Positions 1 through 7,700 of a stretch of 64,000 nt of DNA are shown here, piece by piece. Position 1 is the stretch's first letter. Each line of letters starts with the position of its first letter. Source of the DNA: HT1-32 sp040219025 (GTDB lineage Bacteria; Pseudomonadota; Alphaproteobacteria; Rhodospirillales; HT1-32); assembly GCA_040219025.1 (NCBI GenBank), contig JAVJTE010000027.1, positions 184,650-248,649 of the forward strand, written 5' to 3'. The notes below the pieces were generated by a model. It searched no databases. It was not told where the DNA came from and saw only the letters and a list, made by a program, of their open reading frames with translations. A program made the translations under genes and the position numbers.

Positions 1-752
1 TTGACGAAATCCGGGACGGTGACACTGGTGGTCAGGGCGCTGTCATAGCTGATGCCCTCCTGCCGGACATTGACTTTGGCATTCCAGGGCACCAGACCGA
101 TCTTCAGCAGGTCTTTCGTCGCGTTGTCGCCATAGAGAATATTGATCATCTCGGTCGCGGCACTGCGGGCCGCCTGAATACGGGACTGTCCGCCGCCGGC
201 GGACGAGGTCATGGAGCCGGACATGTCGATGGCCATCACCACCTCGATGATCTGGGTGCGGCGCTTGACCTCCGCCGTTGCCGAGACCGTCAGGGTGTCG
301 ATATTGAACAGATGCATGAACCGGGTGGGAATGGTCGCCCGGGCTTCCAGCAGCAACAGTTCGTCATCGTTGACGGCCTGGATCAGCGGCCCGACAACGG
401 TTGAATCCATATAGCCGGGCGGGAAATTGACATCGAAATACATGCTGATATCGGCGTCCCGTGTGGCGGAGAAAAAGACCCGCCCCCCGGCCAGTCCTGC
501 CGCATCAAGGGCATGGGACAGGCGTGACTTCACCATATAACCGCGGGATGCATCAACGGCGAGACCGACAAAACCGAACAGCGGAATTGTCGCAAAACCG
601 AGGAACAGGGCCGTTGCCCCGCGCCGGCACAGGATCAGGCCCATGACCTCTGCCATGACCCGGCGAAGGCTTCCGGCAACCGGCCCGGACAGGCGGGTGA
701 CGCTGTAACCTCTTTTGATTGCGGCCAAAACCCTGTTGATCAGCTTTGTCAT
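1..752 (-). CDS. TadG-like pilus assembly protein with VWA domain (3' end outside window)
   Basis: Reverse-strand frame open from an ATG at 752 to the left edge; about 250 residues are visible and the C-terminus is missing. A TadE/G-type N-terminal segment (residues about 43-70, RRGATALFLGFATIPLFG then FVGLAVDASRGYMV) gives a single membrane anchor with the region after it exported. A von Willebrand factor A domain begins near residue 170 with an intact MIDAS start, MAIDMSGSM (D176, S178, S180). This arrangement fits TadG/TadE-like minor pilin-associated proteins with a C-terminal VWA domain. It is divergent from flp and shares a very AT-rich intergenic region with it, so it probably belongs to the same pilus system. 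A later Met (about residue 33) could also be the start. Confidence 0.85.
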   Translation of the reverse strand, partial: MTKLINRVLAAIKRGYSVTRLSGPVAGSLRRVMAEVMGLILCRRGATALFLGFATIPLFGFVGLAVDASRGYMVKSRLSHALDAAGLAGGRVFFSATRDADISMYFDVNFPPGYMDSTVVGPLIQAVNDDELLLLEARATIPTRFMHLFNIDTLTVSATAEVKRRTQIIEVVMAIDMSGSMTSSAGGGQSRIQAARSAATEMINILYGDNATKDLLKIGLVPWNAKVNVRQEGISYDSALTTSVTVPDFV

Positions 753-780
753 GATGTCCGGATTAACATCTGATTTCTGG

Positions 781-925
781 CCGGTATCAACAATAATATA
801 TCGATAAAATTTTATATAAAATAATACATAAGTTAATAACAAGTACATTTCTAAAGTTAAATAGATTTATATAGTTAACTATTAGTTATTTTTTATTTGA
901 CCTGTATTTAATTTATCCACATGCT
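781..925. promoter_or_regulatory. Extremely AT-rich divergent promoter region of flp and the tadG-like gene
   Basis: Bases 791-900 contain about 14% G+C (15 of 110 counted), far below the surrounding coding sequence at over 60%. The block holds a near-match to a CtrA box (TTAA at 875-878, seven bases, TTAT at 886-889) and a TTGACC -35-like hexamer at 897-902 with only a weak -10 (CATGCT, 920-925) 17 bases on. An AT-rich block at a divergent pilus promoter would suit a regulator that binds AT-rich DNA. The AT content is observed; the CtrA and promoter readings are inferred. Confidence 0.5.
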
Positions 926-963
926 GACAGCCGTCAATTGAGTTGCATTATGGAGGTAAACAA

Positions 964-1221
964 ATGCTCACGTTTCTCAGAAAATTTCGCAAAGATGATT
1001 CCGGTGCGACGGCCATTGAATACGGTCTGATCGCGGCGCTTGTTTCCGTTGCTGCCATCACGGCCCTCGGCCTGATGGGGACATCGCTCGACAATATGTT
1101 CACGACGGTGTCGACCGAACTGACCAACGCAACGAACTCGGCCAGCAGTGGCGGTACAACCGGTGGCACCACGGGCGGTACCACGGGTGGTACGACCGGC
1201 GGCACAACCGGCGGTTCATAA
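964..1221 (+). CDS. flp: Flp/PilA-type type IVb pilin precursor
   Basis: An 85-residue precursor of the major Tad pilus subunit. The short basic leader ends at FRKDDSG and is followed by the class IVb processing motif ATAIEYGLIAALVSV, so prepilin peptidase should cut after the Gly, leaving the conserved Glu-Tyr at positions 5-6 of the mature pilin. The hydrophobic helix (about residues 14-40) is typical. The start is ATG 964, 7-8 bases after TGGAGG; an upstream GTG-like start at 943 lies before this ribosome site and is unlikely. Unusually, the C-terminus is five and a half GGTT-type repeats ending GGS, making a flexible low-complexity tail that most Flp pilins lack. First gene of the cpa/tad operon. 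Confidence 0.95.
   Translation: MLTFLRKFRKDDSGATAIEYGLIAALVSVAAITALGLMGTSLDNMFTTVSTELTNATNSASSGGTTGGTTGGTTGGTTGGTTGGS
1150..1215 (+). repeat. 12-bp in-frame tandem repeat encoding (Gly-Gly-Thr-Thr)n
   Basis: Five 12-base units plus a half unit, each GGN GGN ACN AC(C/G), form the 3' end of flp and encode the pilin's Gly/Thr tail. Units differ at third positions, so the array is degenerate; recombination or slippage could still change copy number in steps of four residues without breaking frame. Confidence 0.9.
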
Positions 1222-1249
1222 TCCTGAGACCAACTACCGGCGGCGGCTC

Positions 1250-1290
1250 GGTTGAACGGGTGGTGGCAGAAAGCTGCCCCCGCTTCAACC
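1250..1290 (+). other. Stem-loop between flp and cpaA
   Basis: GGTTGAACGGG (1250-1260) pairs with CCCGCTTCAACC (1279-1290) with one bulge, enclosing an inner GGCAG/CTGCC hairpin. There is no U-run, so it is not a standard terminator. Its position just after the pilin gene fits an mRNA-stabilising or processing element that would keep the pilin message more abundant than the assembly genes downstream; that role is inferred. Confidence 0.5.
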
Positions 1291-1321
1291 GGCGGTCCCG
1301 GTTTCCGGGAGGGTCCCTGAC

Positions 1322-1816
1322 ATGCCTGATTTTATCACCCGCGACATGCTGGTTCTGGTCTTTGCGGTCCTGCTGATCACGGCAGCCGTCTGGGACGCCC
1401 TTTCCTACAGAATTCCCAATTTCCTGAGCGTCAGCCTGCTGGTGCTGTTTCCCGTCTATGCCTGGATCAGCCCGGTGCCGGTTCACTGGTCCCTGCTGAT
1501 CAGTCTCGGCGTTCTTGCTGCGGGTATGTACTGTTTCATTCAGGGGTGGATGGGCGGCGGGGATGTCAAACTGCTGCCGGTTGTGGCCCTTTGGGCCGGA
1601 CCGGACGAGGTTGTCGCGACGTTCTTCATCATCGGCATTGCCGGTGGTCTGCTGGCGCTGGCAATGAAAACACCGGCCCGCGCAATTTTCGGACTTGCCG
1701 CCGGTCCGCGCCCTGAAACCCTGTCTCCTGCGCATGGTGTGGTCCTGCCCTACGGCATCGCAATCGCCTGCGGGGGGCTGTTCCTTGCCTGGCGCCTGAC
1801 CGGCGCGGCGTACTGA
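1322..1816 (+). CDS. cpaA: Prepilin peptidase CpaA/TadV
   Basis: Aspartyl membrane peptidase of the A24 family (164 residues) that removes the leader of Flp and pseudopilins at the inner membrane. Both catalytic aspartates are visible: D25 in WDALSYRIPN and D81 in the GGGDVK motif. It is the short TadV/CpaA form without the N-terminal methylase domain of PilD. About five to six hydrophobic segments span the protein. It lies 100 bp after flp and 16 bp before cpaB, the usual Tad order. Confidence 0.95.
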   Translation: MPDFITRDMLVLVFAVLLITAAVWDALSYRIPNFLSVSLLVLFPVYAWISPVPVHWSLLISLGVLAAGMYCFIQGWMGGGDVKLLPVVALWAGPDEVVATFFIIGIAGGLLALAMKTPARAIFGLAAGPRPETLSPAHGVVLPYGIAIACGGLFLAWRLTGAAY

Positions 1817-1832
1817 AAGGGAGGCCGGATCA

Positions 1833-2783
1833 ATGACCCTTCGCACCCTGCTTTTCGCCATCTTTGCCATCGTTCTGGCTGGCGGTGCCGCATGGACCGC
1901 GCGGAACTGGATCGATACCCAGCGCGCCGCCCTGCAGTCACAGATCAACAAGGCACCGGAGCCGGAACCGGCCAGTGTCTTTGTCATGGTCGCCCGGCAG
2001 TCGCTGCCGCGCGGTGCCTTTTTCCGCCCGCAGGTCGTCCGCTGGCAGGCCTGGCCCGACGATGCGGTGCCTGACAGCTATATCCTGCAAGGCAATGTCG
2101 CCCCGGAAGATCTGGTTGGCGCGGTGCTGCGGGAGACTGTTGATGCCGGCCAGCCGGTTACCCGGGGTCGTCTGGTTTTCCCCGGTGATACCGGGTTCCT
2201 GGCGGCAGTGCTGAAACCCGGCTACCGGGCGGTAACCATCGGGGTCAGTGATGTGTCCGGCGTTGCCGGGTTCGTCTTCCCCGGCGATCAGGTGGACATC
2301 ATCCTGGCCCAGGCCATCAAGATCAGCAAGGAGGTCACCCGCCGGGCGACCGTGACGGCACTGGAAGATGTCCGGGTGCTGGCCATCGATCAGGCGATTG
2401 ATGACCGGGCAGGGGCTGCCGCCACCGGCAAGACGGTGACACTGGAAGTCGATCCGAAAACCGCCGAGGCGGTGACCCTGCTGCCGGATATGGGGCGGCT
2501 GTCGCTGTCGCTGCGCAGTCTGGCACCCGATCCGTCAGCGTCGGCAGGGGCGATGCCCGATCTCGCCGCACCGGCCCCGGCAGAGGAGACGTATCAGCTT
2601 GCCGCCGACCGGAAGGCCGCCGCGCCCGTGCTCAACCCCTGGGACCTGAAGTCACATACCTGGGATGTCGAGGTCTCACCCCTGCTGATCCGTCCGGCGT
2701 CGAAGAAATCACAAACCCGCAGCGTCACGGTGATGCGGGGTGGCAATGCCGAGGTGCAGCAGTTCGGCGGAGCCGGCCAATGA
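1833..2783 (+). CDS. cpaB: Flp pilus assembly protein CpaB/RcpC
   Basis: 316-residue periplasmic protein of the Tad secretion channel. One N-terminal membrane segment (residues about 4-22) is followed by an SAF domain (about 47-110, containing VMVARQSLPRGAFFRPQVV) and the RcpC/CpaB domain (about 120-225, with PGYRAVTIGVSDVSGVAGFV and PGDQVDIIL). The C-terminal 80 residues are rich in Ala and Pro and less conserved. CpaB is thought to work with the CpaC secretin in the outer part of the channel. Its stop overlaps the cpaC start (ATGA, 2780-2783). Confidence 0.95.
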   Translation: MTLRTLLFAIFAIVLAGGAAWTARNWIDTQRAALQSQINKAPEPEPASVFVMVARQSLPRGAFFRPQVVRWQAWPDDAVPDSYILQGNVAPEDLVGAVLRETVDAGQPVTRGRLVFPGDTGFLAAVLKPGYRAVTIGVSDVSGVAGFVFPGDQVDIILAQAIKISKEVTRRATVTALEDVRVLAIDQAIDDRAGAAATGKTVTLEVDPKTAEAVTLLPDMGRLSLSLRSLAPDPSASAGAMPDLAAPAPAEETYQLAADRKAAAPVLNPWDLKSHTWDVEVSPLLIRPASKKSQTRSVTVMRGGNAEVQQFGGAGQ

Positions 2784-4162
2784 CCGCCAGACATATCCTT
2801 GCTGCCTTTCTGACCGCCGCTTTCCTGACCGGACTGACGCTCGCGATGGACCCGGCATTCGGTGCCAGCGTCGTCGCCCCGGAAGGCGAGCCGCTGCTGA
2901 TCGAAGTCCACAAGGGCAAGCTGGTCCGGCTGCCGGCACCGGCATCCACGGTCTTTGTCGCCGACCCGGAGATTGCCGATGTGCAGATCAAGTCACCGAC
3001 CCTGCTTTATATCTTCGCCAAACGGGCGGGCGAGACCAGTCTGTTCGCGGTCGACAGCCGTGACCGGGTGCTGGCGGGCCTGCCGATCACGGTAACCCAC
3101 AATGTTGCAAGGCTGCGGCGGGCGATCTTCGACCTGTCGCCGCAATCGGATGTCAGTGTTGATTCCCTGAATGGCAGTCTGGTGCTGTCCGGCAAGGTTG
3201 CCTCTGCGCTGGAGGCGGAAAACCTGCGCGGTCTTGCCAGCAGTTTTGTCGGTGATCCGGCGCAGATCATCAACCGCATGTCGATTGATGCCGCAACCCA
3301 GGTCAATCTTCGGGTGCGGGTCGCCGAGATGAGCCGCGATGTTACCAAGACATTCGGCATCAACTGGGATGCGATCTACAGCGCCGGTGCCTTCTCCTTC
3401 GGTCTGGCAACCGGCAACCCGGTCTTTGCCGCCGGATCGTTCCTCAGCCGGACCCCGAGCCAGTCGACAAACTTCAATACCTTCGGCCGTTTCTCGAAAG
3501 GTAATCTCGACCTCAATATCCTGCTGGATGCGATGGATACCGAAGGGCTCATTTCGATCCTGGCTGAACCCAACCTGACGGCAAAATCCGGTGAGCCGGC
3601 AAGCTTTCTGGCCGGTGGTGAATTTCCGATACTGGTGCCGGAAAGCAATGGCCGGGTCTCGGTGACCTTCAAGCAGTTCGGTGTCTCGCTGGGTTTTACA
3701 CCAACGATACTCGGTGACCGGATCAGCCTGAAAGTCCGGCCCGAGGTCAGCCAGCTTTCCAATGCCGGTGCAATTCAGTTCAACGGCTTTTCGGTTCCCG
3801 CCCTGACCACGCGCCGGGCAGAGACGACGGTAGATGTCGCCTCCGGACAGAGCTTCGCCATCGCCGGGCTGTTGCAGAACAATATCAATGATTCCGTCTC
3901 GCAGTTCCCGGGGCTGGGCGAGGTGCCGGTGCTGGGTGCGCTGTTCCGGTCGGACCAGTTCAGCCGCGAGGAGACGGAGCTGGTCATCATCGTCACCCCC
4001 TATCTGGTGAAGCCGGTCTCGTCTCCGGCGGGGGTGGCCAGCCCGCTGGACGGATATGCCGCGCCGCGTGACCGTGACCGGCTGATCGACGGCGCTGCCT
4101 ATGACACACGGATCACGGCACCAAAACTGGCATCACCCGCCGGATTCCAACTCACGGACTGA
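2780..4162 (+). CDS. cpaC: Type II/IV secretion secretin CpaC/RcpA
   Basis: 460-residue outer-membrane secretin through which the Flp pilus exits. Visible parts: a signal peptide to about residue 30; a pilus-assembly N domain (about 35-100, with LPAPASTVFVADPEIADVQ); a BON-like domain (about 105-170, SDVSVDSLNGSLVLSGKV); and a C-terminal secretin domain (about 230-415), including GLISILAEPNLTAKSGEPAS, VPVLGALFRS and ETELVIIVTPYLVKP. Length and domain order are normal for the family. It sits between cpaB and cpaD. Confidence 0.96.
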   Translation: MTARHILAAFLTAAFLTGLTLAMDPAFGASVVAPEGEPLLIEVHKGKLVRLPAPASTVFVADPEIADVQIKSPTLLYIFAKRAGETSLFAVDSRDRVLAGLPITVTHNVARLRRAIFDLSPQSDVSVDSLNGSLVLSGKVASALEAENLRGLASSFVGDPAQIINRMSIDAATQVNLRVRVAEMSRDVTKTFGINWDAIYSAGAFSFGLATGNPVFAAGSFLSRTPSQSTNFNTFGRFSKGNLDLNILLDAMDTEGLISILAEPNLTAKSGEPASFLAGGEFPILVPESNGRVSVTFKQFGVSLGFTPTILGDRISLKVRPEVSQLSNAGAIQFNGFSVPALTTRRAETTVDVASGQSFAIAGLLQNNINDSVSQFPGLGEVPVLGALFRSDQFSREETELVIIVTPYLVKPVSSPAGVASPLDGYAAPRDRDRLIDGAAYDTRITAPKLASPAGFQLTD

Positions 4163-4180
4163 CAGAAGGGAGAAGCCCCG

Positions 4181-4888
4181 ATGTGTGCGCTCAACAACCC
4201 GCGACGGATATTCTTCGAAAAACCGAAGACTTTTCCGAAAGCCATCTCCTTCACGCTGACCCTGTTGCTGACGCTCGGGGCCTGTCGCACGGCGGATACG
4301 CCACCGGCCCCGACAACCTCGCTGAAACAGCTGCAGGTCGTCACGTCGGAGACCCGGCATCACGTTGCTTTCGAGACGGGGGCGACCCTGCCGGAACGGC
4401 TGGCGCGCCAGCAGCTGGATGATTTTCTGTCCGGCCGTCGCAGTGATGAACGGTTCGCCCTGCTGGTGCCGGACGATATCACGGGTCAGCGCCGGGGGGC
4501 ATCGGTGACCGCCATATTGCGGTCGCATGGTGTGCCGAAAAGCCGCATCGCGGTCTATCACGCGGCCCTGCAGGATAAAGAGGGGCAGGACAGGCCGGAG
4601 GGGCGGAACAGGGATGGTCTGGTGACCGTTGTGGCCCGGCGCTATGTGGTCAGTGCCCCGGCCTGCCCGGACTGGTCGATGCCTGTCGGGCGCAATTCGG
4701 ACAACCGGCCAACCAGTAATTTCGGCTGTGCGACGGCCCTTAACCTGGGCGGCATGATTGCCGACCCGGCTGATCTGGCGGGCGGGCGGATGCTGTCGCC
4801 GGATGATGGCGCGGGTGCAGTCAGGTCGGTGCAGGTCTGGCGGGCGGGGCAGGTTCCCGTGGCCGCCGACCCGACAAAAGACGAGTGA
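4181..4888 (+). CDS. cpaD: CpaD family pilus lipoprotein
   Basis: 235-residue outer-membrane lipoprotein of alphaproteobacterial Tad systems. After a long N-terminal basic stretch, the lipobox TLGAC places the lipidated Cys at residue 35. The C-terminal half carries the CpaD signature: CPDWSMP, then NFGCATALNLGGMIADPADL and a late LSPDDGAG. A loose OmpA-like arrangement in the middle (RSHGVPKSRIAVYHA) is consistent with the family. CpaD is regarded as the pilotin or partner of the CpaC secretin. The next gene begins within or just after its stop. Confidence 0.93.
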   Translation: MCALNNPRRIFFEKPKTFPKAISFTLTLLLTLGACRTADTPPAPTTSLKQLQVVTSETRHHVAFETGATLPERLARQQLDDFLSGRRSDERFALLVPDDITGQRRGASVTAILRSHGVPKSRIAVYHAALQDKEGQDRPEGRNRDGLVTVVARRYVVSAPACPDWSMPVGRNSDNRPTSNFGCATALNLGGMIADPADLAGGRMLSPDDGAGAVRSVQVWRAGQVPVAADPTKDE

Positions 4889-4899
4889 GGGCATCTATC

Positions 4900-6111
4900 A
4901 TGAACGCTTTGTCTTCTGCCAGCCCCGGTGAACGGTATCTGATCGCCAATGCCACCAGCGATGAGACGACAGTATTGCTGAACCGGGAATTTGACCGCCG
5001 GGGCTGGTCGGCCCGTGCCCTGCCCGGTGACTGGCGCGGCTTGCTGATGTCCGTGCCGGAGCGGGTGGAAAACCTGCTGCTGATTGCCGATCTCTGTGAT
5101 GTCGAGAACCCGGCGCAGGCATTTGACGAGATTGCCGCGGGCTGTCCCGATGGTGCCTCGGTGATCGTGATTGGCGACCGTAATGATGCCCGCCTCTGCC
5201 GGTCCTTGCTGGCGGCGGGTGCCGACGACTATCTAGTCGCGCCGGTCCGGGAAGAGGATCTGACGGATGCGATTGAATCGGTGCTGGCGATGGACAGCCA
5301 CCCGGTCACCGGTGGGCGTCCGGACAAGCCGACAGACCGCGCCCGCATCATTGCGGTGACGGGCGCGCGCGGCGGTGTCGGGGCAACCACGGTCGCCGTC
5401 AATCTGGGCTGGCTGCTGGCTCATGAACAGTCGCGGCGGGTGGCCATTGTGGATCTCGACCTTGGCTATGGAACCGTCGCCCTGTCACTGGATCTGGAGG
5501 CAGGACGCGGGCTGGAGGAAGCATTGGCCAACCCGGAGCGGATTGACGGGCTGTTTCTGGACCGGGCAATGGTGAAGCCGTCGGACCGGCTGGCGGTACT
5601 GGGCGGTGGCGAGACGGATGCCGCCGACATTTATGATGCGGCGGGCCTGCGGGCACTGCTGGAACAGCTTTCCGGTCAGGTGGATGACATCATCATTGAT
5701 CTGCCGCGGCAGGGACGGGTGCTGCGGGATGCCGCCTTCGCGGTGGCCGACCGCAGCCTGATCGTCAGCGATCTGACGATTGCCGGGCTGCGTGACAGCG
5801 TCCGGCTGATCCGTATGGCAGGTGACAAAGGTGCCGGGGCGGTCGATGTGGTGATCAACCGGCAGGGTGCCCGTCGCAAGGGCGAAATGGCGCTGAAGAC
5901 CTTCGTCAAGGGTATCGGGCGGGAGCCGGTTGCCTGTCTTGCCGAGGATATGCGTGTTGCCGAGGCAGGGATGGCCGGTGCGCCGATTGCCCGGCAATCC
6001 GGTGGCCGGAAATCACTGGTGCGGTTCCGCCGCCTGATCCAGGCGCTGTCCCCGGCGGCGGCTCCGGTGGTCAGAGGTCTGTTCGGTCTGGGCCGGGTGA
6101 AATCCGCATGA
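4900..6111 (+). CDS. cpaE: CpaE/TadZ-type MinD-like ATPase for pilus localisation
   Basis: About 403 residues: an N-terminal receiver-like domain (about 1-115, no clear phospho-Asp pocket recognised), then a ParA/MinD-superfamily domain starting at IIAVTGARGGVGATTVAVNL. In Tad systems this protein positions the assembly machine at the pole or membrane. The P-loop reads ARGGVGATT: the MinD signature lysine is Arg and the Walker lysine is Ala, so both usual lysines are absent; non-canonical P-loops are known in TadZ/CpaE proteins. The ATG at 4900 is chosen because GTGAGGG lies 8 bases before it; a GTG at 4885 overlapping the cpaD stop is the alternative. Confidence 0.93.
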   Translation: MNALSSASPGERYLIANATSDETTVLLNREFDRRGWSARALPGDWRGLLMSVPERVENLLLIADLCDVENPAQAFDEIAAGCPDGASVIVIGDRNDARLCRSLLAAGADDYLVAPVREEDLTDAIESVLAMDSHPVTGGRPDKPTDRARIIAVTGARGGVGATTVAVNLGWLLAHEQSRRVAIVDLDLGYGTVALSLDLEAGRGLEEALANPERIDGLFLDRAMVKPSDRLAVLGGGETDAADIYDAAGLRALLEQLSGQVDDIIIDLPRQGRVLRDAAFAVADRSLIVSDLTIAGLRDSVRLIRMAGDKGAGAVDVVINRQGARRKGEMALKTFVKGIGREPVACLAEDMRVAEAGMAGAPIARQSGGRKSLVRFRRLIQALSPAAAPVVRGLFGLGRVKSA

Positions 6112-7700
6112 TCGGACAACGCGCCCGCCAGCGCCCCCGGCGTCTGACCGTCATCTCGCCACCCGCGCCGGCAATTGCCGGGGAGGGTGAAGCCCGGACA
6201 ATGACCGAGCAGACGGCGGTGCGTGAGGCCCATGATTCGCTGCTTGCCGTCGTCACGGCCTCACTCCGCATGGCCGGTGCGCCGTCGTCACGGGCGGCAC
6301 TGGCGTCGGAGGTCGACAGCATTGCGATTGAAAACGGTGTCCGGCTGGAGGGGATGGAGCGGCGAAATCTGGTGACCATGCTGTTGCGGTCGCTGGAACA
6401 GACCGCACCTGATCTGTTGAACGCGGCGAAGGCCAATGGCCGGGCGACCATCGAGACGGCAAGGCTGGCGATCCAGCCGCTGCTGATGGAGCGGATGGAT
6501 GCGGCGGCGGCGACGAAGATGGAGCGCGCCGATCTGGCGCTTCAGGTGTCCGATCTGGTCGGCGAAATACTGGTGGAAGAACGTATCCAGCTGAACCGTG
6601 CGGAACAGGATAATCTGGTCGAGCTGATGCTGGACGAGATGCTGGGGCTGGGGCCGCTGGAGCCGCTGCTGGCGGACGAGGCGGTCACCGATATCATGGT
6701 CAATGGCGCGAACCAGATCTATGTCGAGCGGGGCGGCAAGCTGACGCTGGCCGATGTCCGTTTTCGCGACAACCGGCATGTGATGAGTGTCGCCGCCCGC
6801 ATTGTCAGCCGGGTCGGTCGCCGGGTCGACGAGACCTCACCACTGGTTGATGCCCGCCTGCCGGACGGCAGCCGGGTGAACATCATCATCCCGCCGCTGG
6901 CGATTGACGGACCCTCGATCTCGATCCGGAAATTCGCCAAACAGAAAATCACGCTCGACCGGATGGTGGGGATCGGCAGTGTCTCCGACCGCATGGCGAC
7001 GGTGCTGAAAATTGCCTCGCGCTGTCGTCTGAACGTGCTGATTTCCGGCGGCACCGGGTCCGGTAAAACCACCATGCTGAATGCGCTGTCGCAGATGATC
7101 GATGCGGGGGAGCGCATCGTGACGATTGAAGATGCGGCCGAACTGCAGTTGCAGCAGCCGCATGTGGTGCGGCTGGAAACCCGGCCCGCCAATCTGGAAG
7201 GGCAGGGCGAGATCACCCAGCGCGAGCTGGTGAAGAATGCCCTGCGGATGCGCCCCGATCGTATCATCCTCGGCGAAATCCGCGCGGGCGAGGCGCTGGA
7301 TATGCTGCAGGCGATGAATACCGGGCATGACGGGTCGATGTGTACGCTGCATGCCAACCGCCCGCGCGAGGCGCTGGTCCGGCTGGAGAACATGGTCGCG
7401 ATGTCCGGTGTAAAGCTGCCGAACGAGGCCGTCCGGGCGCAGATCGCCGGTGCAGTGAACCTGATTGTTCAGGTCAGCCGGATGCGCGACGGCAAACGCC
7501 GGGTCACCCATGTGACGGAAGTGGTCGGCATGGAGGGCGAGGTGGTGACGACGCAGGATCTGTTCACCTTTGAATTCACCGGCGAGGCAGCGGACGGCAC
7601 CCTGACCGGTGAATTCCGGCCAACCGGGCTGCGTCCGGCCTTTGCCACCCGCGCAGCCTATTTCGGTCTGGAACGCTCCCTGATGGAGGTGCTGGCATGA
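6108..7700 (+). CDS. cpaF: Tad pilus assembly ATPase CpaF/TadA
   Basis: 530-residue VirB11/PilT-class secretion ATPase powering Flp pilus assembly on the cytoplasmic face. The N-terminal domain includes LGLGPLEPLLADEAVTDIMV (about 179-198). The P-loop is GGTGSGKTT (residues 314-322), followed by an acidic Asp box (ERIVTIEDAAEL), Walker B (RPDRIILGEIRAGEALDML) and the His box (GHDGSMCTLHANRPREAL). ATG 6108 overlaps the cpaE stop; an internal ATG at 6201 (MTEQTAVREA) with GGAGGG upstream is a credible alternative, and the extra 31 residues look low-complexity. Followed by tadB with an ATGA overlap. Confidence 0.96.
   Translation: MIGQRARQRPRRLTVISPPAPAIAGEGEARTMTEQTAVREAHDSLLAVVTASLRMAGAPSSRAALASEVDSIAIENGVRLEGMERRNLVTMLLRSLEQTAPDLLNAAKANGRATIETARLAIQPLLMERMDAAAATKMERADLALQVSDLVGEILVEERIQLNRAEQDNLVELMLDEMLGLGPLEPLLADEAVTDIMVNGANQIYVERGGKLTLADVRFRDNRHVMSVAARIVSRVGRRVDETSPLVDARLPDGSRVNIIIPPLAIDGPSISIRKFAKQKITLDRMVGIGSVSDRMATVLKIASRCRLNVLISGGTGSGKTTMLNALSQMIDAGERIVTIEDAAELQLQQPHVVRLETRPANLEGQGEITQRELVKNALRMRPDRIILGEIRAGEALDMLQAMNTGHDGSMCTLHANRPREALVRLENMVAMSGVKLPNEAVRAQIAGAVNLIVQVSRMRDGKRRVTHVTEVVGMEGEVVTTQDLFTFEFTGEAADGTLTGEFRPTGLRPAFATRAAYFGLERSLMEVLA

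Noticed and set aside
1150..1215. Possible CRISPR-like or satellite array
   Set aside because: Units are 12 bp, in frame and without spacers; it is a coding repeat of the pilin tail.
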